Source: an uncultured Bacilli bacterium (GTDB taxonomy: Bacteria; Bacillota_I; Bacilli_A; ML615J-28; CAG-313). Taken from it: 57,391 bases of DNA. The notes under the pieces are model-generated. The model worked only from the letters and a program-made list of their open reading frames with translations, did not search any database and was not told where the DNA came from. Shown here piece after piece: positions 50,302 to 57,391 of this stretch (the first letter of the stretch is position 1; each line of letters begins with the position of its first letter). The stretch covers positions 1 through 57,391 of the forward strand of contig CAKPAZ010000006.1 in the NCBI GenBank assembly GCA_934133195.1. The letters run 5' to 3'. Made by a program: the position numbers and the translations under genes.

Positions 50302-53097
50302 TTAATGTTTCTTTCTTAATACAAAAGCAAGAAGGGTTACAGCAGAAGTAAGAGTAAATACAAGTTCTAAACTTTTCTTGCATCCACATCCTTTTTTAAT
50401 TTCTTCAACTTTTTCCCATACAGCAGTTAATTCAACATTACCTAAATTTCTAGATGTAATGCTTGTAACAATTTCACCATCTAATTGCCAACCTACAAAT
50501 TTATATCCTTCACGGATTGGATTATGTAGAGTTACATTTAAATCTTCAATTGTATAATGATCTGGATTATCAGCAGAATTTCTACCACCATCAAGATTAT
50601 AAGTAATGTTATATGTTCTGATACTATATCTTGCATATACGTTAAGATTACCATAACTTATATCAGTAATTTCTAAAACTTTGGTACCATCAGTTTCTTT
50701 AGTATACCAACCTAAGAAATTATATCCAGGTTTAGTTGGATCATATAGATAGAATGGAACATCTTCAATAGAATAAGTAGTTTTATTATTTACGTTTTGT
50801 GTACCACCATCTAATATATATGTAATAGTGTAAGTAATCTTTTCATATTTTGCAGTTAGAGTAATATCACTTGCATATTCTGTTCCAATTTCTTCAACTA
50901 AGTTTTCACCAATGTACCAACCTAGGAATCTATAACCATATTTAGTTGCAGGAGATAAACGGATTGGAAGTTCAGCAGCTTTGAATCTAGTTGGATTCAA
51001 CTCATCGTTTTTACCACCATCAAGTTCATATGTAATATTATATGTCGCAAGTTCATATCTTGCATATAATGTAACATTTTCACCAAGTAGCTTTTCTACC
51101 TTTTTACCATCTTCTGTAAACCAACCTACAAAGTCATATCCTGGTTTAATCGCAGGTTTTAAAATATATGGAACATCAGCTGTAGTATAAGATGTTGGAT
51201 TTTCATGTGTACCACCATCAACAACATATTCTACATTATATGTTTCAGCTGGAGCAAGAGGAAGATTAACTGTTTCATTCTTACGTGGTATTGATTGGAT
51301 ACTATACTTATACATAATTTGTAAAGTACTAGGATCTTTAACATCTGTTTTTTTAATAGTTATAGATGTCATATCATAATCAGGAATAGCACGTAGTTTT
51401 TTATCATATTTAACATAGCATTGAGTAATTGTTTTCTTTGGATCAGAAATGTTGAAATGTATAATGTAACTATCTTCAGTTTCTTCATAACAATAACCAA
51501 ATATTTCAGGTGGTGTTTTACCAGTAGTAAATGTAGCACTTCCTTGCATATTTTTAAGGGTTGTATTTTTATAAGTTATATCATAAGAATAAGTTAAATT
51601 ATATTTTGTTTCTTCTTGAAGATTTTCTAATGTAATTTCATCATCAAGATCAAATGTTTGTTCAACATTATTAAGTTTAATTTTTAAATTAGAAATTTCA
51701 GTTCCTTTACTCTTTTGATAAGTAATTGTAGCAGAATTATTTCCAGCTTCACTAACTTCAAATTTTGCTGCTGGAACAACAACTAATAAAGCATTAGAAT
51801 CATCTCTTTCATCGCCATCAGATGGTGAGTTCCAAACATCAAATTCATCAAATTCATTTCTAGTAATAATTGTTGTTGAGCCACCACCATCAAGGTTATA
51901 AGCTTCAACACAACCATAGTAAAGAAGAGTAGCAGAAAGTTCAGCATAGCTCATACCATACATGTCACTACCAAATTGACGACCATCAACTGTCATTAAG
52001 ACAATGCTTCCATCTTCTTTAATACCAACACAAGTACGAGGGTGACGATCAAGACCACCAGCCTCTTCATAAGCTTCACCATCTTTAAGTAATTGAGCAC
52101 CTGCTCCTGTAACATTGTCACAATCAGCAAACTTACCAGTTAGATTGTATTGTACACGAATAGTTGTACCATCAGTTAATAATGATGTAATTTCACTATT
52201 AGTAGTTTCAATCGCAAATTGACCAAAACGTAGAGTAACATCTTCATTATTTTTTGTTACAATACCTTTACCATAAATTGCTTTATTAGAACTTGGTAAA
52301 CAACGATATGGAGCTTTAACTATATAAGTGTTAGAACTAGAAATGCTCATAGGAACTTCATTTCTAACTGTTGAAGTGATACCATCAATAGTTTGTTGTT
52401 CCATTACATTGTAAGTATACCATACAGAAATTTCATCATCAGTAGGTTTTTGATTAATTTTATCAACAGCAATCTCTTTAACAACATCTTCATTTTCATT
52501 GTAAATTGTAAGCATTAAGCCGCCAACTTCACAACCATTACCACCAACTAGTTGATAACCAGAACCATCATTCTTAAAACCAACATTACTGCTATTACCG
52601 AATGGACGATATACTTCGCCATTACTTACGTGAATACCATTACCTTGATAAGGTAGTGCTTGTTTACCATTAATATCAAAGAAATCACCATTTACAGCTG
52701 CAATAACTTTCCATCCTGGATTGTGCATTTCAAAGTTTTTAGCAAGGCTTTTAACAGTTTGTTTAGTCCAACCATCATTTAGAATATATGTCCAATTGAC
52801 AATACGAACTGCCTCATTACTTTGAACACTTAAGACATTGACAGATTGTCCAACTAAAGTGTTTTTAGGACCACAACTATCATAATCGTTAAGACGACCA
52901 GCACTACTTAATGCTTTATCTTTAATATGAGTAATTCCAAATCCTAAATTTTTGGTAAAAACATTCTCTGTTGTTTCATAGGTTGCATCAAGTACAGATA
53001 CTTTTTTAGAGTCTTCAGCGTGAACTGAAACACTGCTAAATACAAATAAACCTAACAAAACAAAGAGAGTACAAATAAATATAAATCTTTTTTTCAT
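50302..53097 (-). CDS. secreted phosphodiester glycosidase (NAGPA/DUF2233) with four InlB-type repeats and LRKKH tail
   Basis: The 931-residue protein has a signal peptide (about 1-27, cut near VHA-E). Its NAGPA-type catalytic region (about 50-440) shows AAVNGDFFDINGK near residue 128, RHPRTCVGIKEDGSIVLMTV near 350 and NLDGGGSTTII near 400. About residues 460-610 look fibronectin-like. Four InlB B-type repeats of about 68 residues (618-895) follow. The last 29 residues are GCGCKKS, a hydrophobic stretch and LRKKH. NAGPA-family enzymes remove GlcNAc from phosphodiesters, so teichoic-acid-like or capsular phosphodiesters are possible targets. AGGAGG precedes the ATG. The target is not known. 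Confidence 0.85.
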   Translation of the reverse strand: MKKRFIFICTLFVLLGLFVFSSVSVHAEDSKKVSVLDATYETTENVFTKNLGFGITHIKDKALSSAGRLNDYDSCGPKNTLVGQSVNVLSVQSNEAVRIVNWTYILNDGWTKQTVKSLAKNFEMHNPGWKVIAAVNGDFFDINGKQALPYQGNGIHVSNGEVYRPFGNSSNVGFKNDGSGYQLVGGNGCEVGGLMLTIYNENEDVVKEIAVDKINQKPTDDEISVWYTYNVMEQQTIDGITSTVRNEVPMSISSSNTYIVKAPYRCLPSSNKAIYGKGIVTKNNEDVTLRFGQFAIETTNSEITSLLTDGTTIRVQYNLTGKFADCDNVTGAGAQLLKDGEAYEEAGGLDRHPRTCVGIKEDGSIVLMTVDGRQFGSDMYGMSYAELSATLLYYGCVEAYNLDGGGSTTIITRNEFDEFDVWNSPSDGDERDDSNALLVVVPAAKFEVSEAGNNSATITYQKSKGTEISNLKIKLNNVEQTFDLDDEITLENLQEETKYNLTYSYDITYKNTTLKNMQGSATFTTGKTPPEIFGYCYEETEDSYIIHFNISDPKKTITQCYVKYDKKLRAIPDYDMTSITIKKTDVKDPSTLQIMYKYSIQSIPRKNETVNLPLAPAETYNVEYVVDGGTHENPTSYTTADVPYILKPAIKPGYDFVGWFTEDGKKVEKLLGENVTLYARYELATYNITYELDGGKNDELNPTRFKAAELPIRLSPATKYGYRFLGWYIGENLVEEIGTEYASDITLTAKYEKITYTITYILDGGTQNVNNKTTYSIEDVPFYLYDPTKPGYNFLGWYTKETDGTKVLEITDISYGNLNVYARYSIRTYNITYNLDGGRNSADNPDHYTIEDLNVTLHNPIREGYKFVGWQLDGEIVTSITSRNLGNVELTAVWEKVEEIKKGCGCKKSLELVFTLTSAVTLLAFVLRKKH

Positions 53098-53213
53098 TTT
53101 TCCTCCTTAAGTTTTATTTTCTAAAATGATTATACCATTTTTATAAAAAAAGGGTAAATTTTATGCATTTTAACTGCTTTTATGCTATCATAATTTCCAA
53201 AAGAGGTGTAACT

Positions 53214-53993
53214 ATGAAAGAATCAATTATTGTTTCGCACTTAAGAAAAACATTTATCTTATCAAAGAAACAAATGCGTATTGAACACGCAACAGAAAAC
53301 AAAAGAGTTGCAGTAAATGATATAAGTTTTACCACTTATCAAGGAGAAATCTTTGGTCTTTTAGGTCCTAATGGAGCTGGTAAAACTACTACCCTTCGCT
53401 GCATTTCAACTTTAATTAAACCAGATAGTGGAACCATAACAGTAAATGGCTTTGATGTTAAAGATGATATTAAAGTAAAAAAGAATCTTTGTTTTTTAAC
53501 AAATGAATTAAAGCTAGAAGAACAAATGACGCCAACATATGCTTTTAACTATTATGCTCGTTTTTATGATTTATCAGAAGAAGTAATTAATGAACGTCGT
53601 GAGAAACTATTTAAAATTTTTGGCATTGAAAAATTTGCTGAAGTAAAAATTAGTGATCTATCTACTGGTATGAAACAAAAGACATCAATTGTAGTCAGCT
53701 TAGTAAATGATCCTGATATTATAATCTTTGATGAACCTACCAATGGTCTTGATGTTTTAACCGCAAGACTTGTTACTGACTATTTATTAGAACTAAAGAA
53801 GGCAGGTAAATCAATAATTATTAGTACTCACATAATGAATCTTGTTGAAAAAATATGTGATAGAGTTGGTATCATCATTAATGGCAAGATGGTAGCCTGT
53901 GATACCGTTGAGAATATCTGTAATCTATCACCAAACCATGATTTAGAAGAAGTCTTCTTTAAATTATATAAAGAAGAAATGAAGGAGGACTAA
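53214..53993 (+). CDS. natA: ABC transporter ATPase, NatA-like
   Basis: The 259-residue ATPase has Walker A GPNGAGKTT near residues 51-59, signature LSTGMKQK near 146-153, Walker B IIFDEPTNGLD near 165-175 and H-loop STHIM. The start at 53214 follows AGAGG, whereas the open frame begins earlier at 53163 without one. The class drives export by ABC-2 type permeases such as NatB, CcmB and drug exporters. It is next to the matching permease gene, one base apart. Confidence 0.88.
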   Translation: MKESIIVSHLRKTFILSKKQMRIEHATENKRVAVNDISFTTYQGEIFGLLGPNGAGKTTTLRCISTLIKPDSGTITVNGFDVKDDIKVKKNLCFLTNELKLEEQMTPTYAFNYYARFYDLSEEVINERREKLFKIFGIEKFAEVKISDLSTGMKQKTSIVVSLVNDPDIIIFDEPTNGLDVLTARLVTDYLLELKKAGKSIIISTHIMNLVEKICDRVGIIINGKMVACDTVENICNLSPNHDLEEVFFKLYKEEMKED

Positions 53994-53994
53994 G

Positions 53995-55188
53995 ATGAAA
54001 AATATTTTTAATATTGTAAAAAAAGAATTAGATAAAATCTTTAAAAGTCCTCGTTTAATATTTTCAACATTTATTTTACCTGGTCTTTTAATATTTGTAA
54101 TGTATTCATTTATGGGTTCAAGTGCTAAAACTCAACAAAACAAAAACTATGAACACGACTATAACATAGTATTTAATGGAGTTGAGTGTAAACAATTAGA
54201 AAATGAATTAAGTAATATATATTATGATACTGATAAAAAATATAATGTTACAATAACATATAGTTCAGAAGAACAAGTAGAAAATTTAAAACAAGAAAAA
54301 GTTGATTTAGTAATAGCATATGATAATAATATTAATGAAATACTAAATAAGACAATAACTGAAGGAAATCCAAATATTAAGATTTCGGTTTATTCAGGTA
54401 GTACTTACTCAACATTCATTAATCAAATAGTTACAAGTAAACTAAATGAAATGGAAACTAATATTAATCCAACAATAAAGTATGTGTTAACTCCTAATAT
54501 TATGGATGTTGCGACTGACTCAGAGAGAAGCTCAACATATCTTGGAATGCTTGCTCCAATGCTTATTATGACCTTTATTTTTGCGGGAGCACTTTCTATC
54601 GGTGCTGATTCAATTGCTGGAGAAAAAGAAAGAGGAACCATTGCTACTATGTTGATGGCTCCAATTAGTAAAAATGAAATTGTCCTTGGTAAAATTATTT
54701 CGGCTATTATCATTACTATAATTGCTGCAATCTGCTCATTTATTGGCCTTTTAGGTTCATTATCTCAATTATCTTCAGTAATGGGAGATACAGCAGAAAC
54801 AGGAATTAGCATGAGTATTACATTTGGCTCAGCTGTTCAAATGCTAGTATTAATAGTTTTAATTTCTTTAATCGCAGTAAGTTTGTTCCTAGTTGCTTCA
54901 ACTTTTGCAAAATCAACAAAAGAAGCAACAATGTATGCTATGCCAGTATACCTAATTGGAATCATTAGTGGTGTATTTACAATGTTTGAAACCACAGTTC
55001 CAACCTCAATTCTTCCTTATTTAATACCTATATATAATTTAACATTAGGATTAAAAGGAGTATTCATGGGATCCTTACTTCCTAGTTGCTTTGTTACTAT
55101 TCTTTTAAGTAATATTGTATACTTCGCAGTAATATTAGTAATTGTTAAAAAGATGTTTTCAAGTGAACGTATTATGTTCGCGAGATAA
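53995..55188 (+). CDS. natB: ABC-2 type permease, NatB-like
   Basis: The 397-residue membrane protein has one N-terminal helix (about 20-40), an extracytoplasmic domain (about 45-180), then five or six helices, with the ABC-2 motif GEKERGTIATMLMAPISKNE near residues 208-227. In Bacillus NatAB exports sodium. Other members move drugs or peptides, so Na export is one possibility. It overlaps no gene but is tightly coupled to natA. Confidence 0.88.
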   Translation: MKNIFNIVKKELDKIFKSPRLIFSTFILPGLLIFVMYSFMGSSAKTQQNKNYEHDYNIVFNGVECKQLENELSNIYYDTDKKYNVTITYSSEEQVENLKQEKVDLVIAYDNNINEILNKTITEGNPNIKISVYSGSTYSTFINQIVTSKLNEMETNINPTIKYVLTPNIMDVATDSERSSTYLGMLAPMLIMTFIFAGALSIGADSIAGEKERGTIATMLMAPISKNEIVLGKIISAIIITIIAAICSFIGLLGSLSQLSSVMGDTAETGISMSITFGSAVQMLVLIVLISLIAVSLFLVASTFAKSTKEATMYAMPVYLIGIISGVFTMFETTVPTSILPYLIPIYNLTLGLKGVFMGSLLPSCFVTILLSNIVYFAVILVIVKKMFSSERIMFAR

Positions 55189-55194
55189 TCAAAA

Positions 55195-55227
55195 AATAGA
55201 GTTCTACCATTGTAGGACTCTATTTAT
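55195..55227. terminator. bidirectional terminator between natB and ispH
   Basis: AATAGAGTTCTAC pairs with GTAGGACTCTATT (one G-T pair) around CATT, with T-rich sequence beyond. Confidence 0.8.
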
Positions 55228-56134
55228 TTATATAGTCTTTTAAACTAATGTTCTTTTTAATCTTATTTCCAACAAGATACTTTTTAACATTTATAACATT
55301 GATTAAAGGTGTAGAAGTACCTGATGAAATAATAAAATTATCAAACTTTTTAACAAATTCAGAATCTAATGATTCATAAGAATCAACAAATATACAATTC
55401 TTAGTATATCTAAGACCTAGTTCATATAACTTAGTACAATTGTTACTTGCTTTATCACCAACAATAATGACTAAAGTATTCTCCAAATTTGAACTTTCAA
55501 GTGTATTTTTTAACTCCTCTTGTCTAAGTTTTGTCGCATTGCATATCATAGGAATAATTACAACCTTATCATTCTTTTTAACCACATAGTCATAAATATG
55601 TTTAACATCATAATCAGACATTGTTGTTTGATGAGCAATCGCAATCTTATCATAAGAAGGAACTTCAAAGTTATCATCAGTTATTAAAGTAATGTTTGAA
55701 GAAAAACTAAGAACAGCTTCTGTTTCTGGATGATTCTTTTTGCCTATATATAATAAATGATAACCGTTGTTTAAATATTCTTTAATTAGTTGATATGATC
55801 TTTCAACAAAAGGACAAGTAGCATCAACAATTGTTAATCCCTTAGCTTTAGCTTTTTCTTTTACCATATCACTTACACCATGGGCTGAAAAGATAATAGT
55901 TCCACTAGAAATGTCATCTAATAATTCCAATTTACTTTTTCCTGAAAGTACAATAATACCCTTATCTTTAAAGTAATTGTTTACAAATTCATTATGAACA
56001 ATACTATTTAATAAATATATTGGTTTAGGATATTTATTTGTTTTAATAATATCATCAACTAATTTTATAGAGTGACTTACACCATAACAAAATCCTGCAT
56101 TAACAAGAAGAGTAACACTTTTGTTTTTATTCAT
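55220..56134 (-). CDS. ispH: 4-hydroxy-3-methylbut-2-enyl diphosphate reductase
   Basis: The 304-residue protein matches IspH. The three Cys that hold the Fe-S cluster are seen in NAGFCYGV near residue 14, DATCPFVERS near 95 and PMICNATKLRQEE near 190. The conserved HNEFV and AHGVSD segments carry the His and substrate residues, with a late SSGTSTP in place of the usual SAGASAP. It is the last MEP-pathway enzyme, making IPP and DMAPP. The ATG at 56134 with AGGTG upstream is used. An in-frame GTG at 56143 lacks one. Confidence 0.93.
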   Translation of the reverse strand: MNKNKSVTLLVNAGFCYGVSHSIKLVDDIIKTNKYPKPIYLLNSIVHNEFVNNYFKDKGIIVLSGKSKLELLDDISSGTIIFSAHGVSDMVKEKAKAKGLTIVDATCPFVERSYQLIKEYLNNGYHLLYIGKKNHPETEAVLSFSSNITLITDDNFEVPSYDKIAIAHQTTMSDYDVKHIYDYVVKKNDKVVIIPMICNATKLRQEELKNTLESSNLENTLVIIVGDKASNNCTKLYELGLRYTKNCIFVDSYESLDSEFVKKFDNFIISSGTSTPLINVINVKKYLVGNKIKKNISLKDYINK

Positions 56135-56266
56135 TATTATCACCTATTTAATTATATACTATTTTTTCAAAAAAATCAAAGAATACAGAGTTTTTATCTT
56201 TCCAAAATCATAAAAAGATAGTATAATAAATGCGTTCAATAATCATATAATATATTGGTGATAAAA

Positions 56267-56395
56267 ATGGAAGAAAAAAAACAAGAAAATCAACCATTAA
56301 TGTTTATTGATACAATTCAAGAAATAAATGAAAAAAATAAACAACAAACTTATTACGATTCACGTAATAAAAAAGAAAAAAAAGCTGATTCATAA
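56267..56395 (+). CDS. 42-residue charged small protein
   Basis: A short frame starts ATG with GGTGAT 6 bases upstream and ends TAA at 56393-56395. The product is very rich in Lys, Glu and Gln (KKQENQPLMFIDTIQE, then a basic tail) and has no membrane segment. A TATAAT box at about 56222 lies upstream. tRNA-Ser begins only 13 bases after its stop, so the two are probably on one transcript. It matches no family I recognise. The ribosome binding site and tight spacing favour a real gene, but it may be chance. Confidence 0.5.
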   Translation: MEEKKQENQPLMFIDTIQEINEKNKQQTYYDSRNKKEKKADS

Positions 56396-56407
56396 AATCA
56401 GCACTTT

Positions 56408-56496
56408 GGAGGAATACCCAAGTGGTTGAAGGGTCCTGTTTCGAAAGCAGGTAGATCAGTAATGGTGCAGGGGTTCAAATCCCCTTTCCTCCGCCA
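56408..56496 (+). tRNA. tRNA-Ser (anticodon CGA)
   Basis: An 89-base class II tRNA with acceptor GGAGGAA/TTCCTCC, anticodon stem CCTGT/GCAGG with loop TTCGAAA, long variable arm, T-loop GGTTCAAATCC, discriminator G and encoded CCA. A terminator-like repeat TTGATA/TATCAA with T-run follows near 56514-56540. Confidence 0.95.
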
Positions 56497-56513
56497 TAAG
56501 AAGCAATAGGTTT

Positions 56514-56540
56514 GATATAAATTGTATCAAGCTTTTTTCT
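56514..56540 (+). terminator. terminator after tRNA-Ser
   Basis: TTGATA and TATCAA form a short stem around an AT-rich loop, followed by GCTTTTTTC. Confidence 0.65.
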
Positions 56541-56624
56541 TTTTATAATATTGTTAATAACAATTGATTGCACGTAAGTTTTTTGGATGGTAGTAAAAAT
56601 TCATTCATTTACGAAACAAAAATG

Positions 56625-56653
56625 TTGCAAATATCTGAATAATATTGTACAAT
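56625..56653 (+). promoter_or_regulatory. promoter of the XRE-RhuM unit
   Basis: TTGCAA (56625-56630), 17 bases, TACAAT (56648-56653), 17 bases before the XRE gene start. Confidence 0.65.
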
Positions 56654-56670
56654 AGCATTGAGGTATAGTT

Positions 56671-56988
56671 ATGAAAAAATTAAGTAAAATAGCAGAAATA
56701 TATAATAATAAAGAATTAAAAGAAATGTCAATCGAACAACAAGAAAAATGGTTAAGAGCAAAAATAGTAATGCAATTTGTATATTTAAGAGAAAAACAAG
56801 GGTACACGCAACAAGAGATTGCGGATAAAATGGGAGTAATGCGTCAACAAATAACTAGATTTGAAAATATGAGTAATTCCCCAACTATTTTCTTTTTAGT
56901 AAAATATGCAAATGCATTAGGTACAGAAATAGATGTTATTCTAAAAGGAATAGAATTAATAGAGGTGACAAATAATGAACAGATATGA
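56671..56988 (+). CDS. XRE-family helix-turn-helix protein
   Basis: The 105-residue protein has an XRE-type helix-turn-helix with GYTQQEIADKMGVMRQQITR near residues 45-64. The N-terminal helix IEQQEKWLRAKIVMQFVYLR resembles the leading part of HigA-like antitoxins. GAGG precedes the ATG. Its last 14 bases overlap the start of the RhuM-like gene, which indicates coupling. It may be the regulator of that gene. Ending on TGA confirms that TGA is a stop here. Confidence 0.85.
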   Translation: MKKLSKIAEIYNNKELKEMSIEQQEKWLRAKIVMQFVYLREKQGYTQQEIADKMGVMRQQITRFENMSNSPTIFFLVKYANALGTEIDVILKGIELIEVTNNEQI

Positions 56989-57391
56989 AACAGTAAAATT
57001 TAATAATGATTCTGTGGAAATTGATGTAACAGTATCTCCATTGGAGGACACTGTTTGGTTGAGTCAAGAACAAATGGCTTTGCTATTCAATGTGAATGTT
57101 CCTGCAGTTAATAAACATATTAAAAATATAATATCTGAAAATGAATTAGATGAAGGCTCAACTGTTTCCAAAATGGAAATTGTTCGATATGAAGGAAAGA
57201 GAAGAGTAAAAAGAAATATTAATATTTATAATTTAGATATGATAATTTCTGTAGGATATAGGGTTAATTCTGTTGAAGGAATAAAATTTAGAAGATGGGC
57301 AAATAAAGTATTGAAAGAATATTTAATAAAAGGATATGCAATTAATGAAGAAAGATCACTTGTTACAAATGAAAACTATGTAAGATTAATT
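56975..57391 (+). CDS. RhuM-family protein (partial, runs off the window)
   Basis: The frame is open from ATG at 56975 to the window end, giving 139 residues. VWLSQEQMALLFNVNVPAVN, INIYNLDMIISVGYRVNS and EGIKFRRWANKVLKEYLIKG match the RhuM family, first noted in SPI-3 of Salmonella and common in genomic islands. An XRE gene overlaps its start. The gene is not complete, so the C-terminal part cannot be judged. The function of RhuM proteins is not well established. Confidence 0.85.
   Translation, partial: MNRYETVKFNNDSVEIDVTVSPLEDTVWLSQEQMALLFNVNVPAVNKHIKNIISENELDEGSTVSKMEIVRYEGKRRVKRNINIYNLDMIISVGYRVNSVEGIKFRRWANKVLKEYLIKGYAINEERSLVTNENYVRLI

Noticed and set aside
1..57391. Mycoplasma-type code with TGA as Trp
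   Set aside because: Trp is read from TGG throughout, and TGA ends the XRE gene at 56988.
1..57391. CRISPR array or other regularly spaced repeats
   Set aside because: I saw no series of short direct repeats with unique spacers. The InlB-type repeats are protein-level repeats.

Overview
The window is AT-rich, tightly packed chromosomal DNA that uses the standard code (TGG for Trp, TAA or TGA as stop). Predicted promoters follow TTGACA-17-TATAAT, ribosome binding sites are AGGAGG-like, and two aminoacyl-tRNA synthetase loci have T-box leaders. With Spx, RelQ, PheS carrying a CxxC/CxxC knuckle, cre-like sites and lipoproteins, this points to an uncultured low-GC Bacillota of the Bacilli/Erysipelotrichia/Mollicutes neighbourhood. 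The exact taxon cannot be fixed from the window, nor can it be decided whether the cell makes its own wall.

Region 1 (1-17460) is a peptidoglycan amino-sugar salvage locus. In order: the 3' end of a surface-protein gene, a NagZ-type GH3 hexosaminidase, NagB, a 1017-residue exported surface protein behind a promoter with two cre-like sites, a tandem-GNAT acetyltransferase resembling GlmA, a lipoprotein with five InlB-type repeats fused to a solute-binding domain, a YesL-like membrane protein, NamZ, MupG, a MurK/NagK-type kinase, AnmK, MurQ, an alpha/beta hydrolase and a MATE transporter. NamZ and NagZ lack signal peptides, so glycan fragments appear to be imported and dismantled inside the cell to GlcNAc-6-P and then, with an unseen NagA, to fructose-6-P.

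Region 2 (17461-32400) holds a large lipoprotein, trpS with a Trp T-box, and an oligopeptide ABC transporter operon (oppABCDF) flanked by two nearly identical spx genes. OppC carries roughly 490 extra residues and OppD roughly 375 extra residues, and OppF has about 120. The oppA promoter has a third cre-like site upstream, so peptide uptake and the salvage surface protein may share carbon control.

Region 3 (32389-44460) is mostly core: a CYTH protein lacking the usual ExExK glutamates, RelQ, an RluA-type pseudouridine synthase, ClpP, a CotD-like Cys/His-rich protein, pheST behind a Phe T-box, a DUF1538 membrane protein with two PII-like proteins, efp and five tRNA genes. An IS3-family element of about 1.37 kb sits in the loop of what was a perfect bidirectional terminator between the PII-like gene and efp.

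Region 4 (44461-57391) has an alkylation-repair and small-enzyme operon (ogt, tag, GNAT, RibD-like reductase, SDR), TetR and MarR-GNAT regulators, a secreted phosphodiester glycosidase with four InlB-type repeats, a NatAB-like ABC exporter, ispH, a 42-codon gene directly before tRNA-Ser, and then XRE and RhuM-like genes that look like the start of an accessory island.

A theme links regions 1 and 4. Three proteins end in the same short C-terminal tail (a Cys/Gly/Lys motif where visible, a hydrophobic stretch, then LRKKH), and two of the tails are identical over 39 nt in inverted orientation about 50 kb apart. This looks like an undescribed surface-sorting signal.
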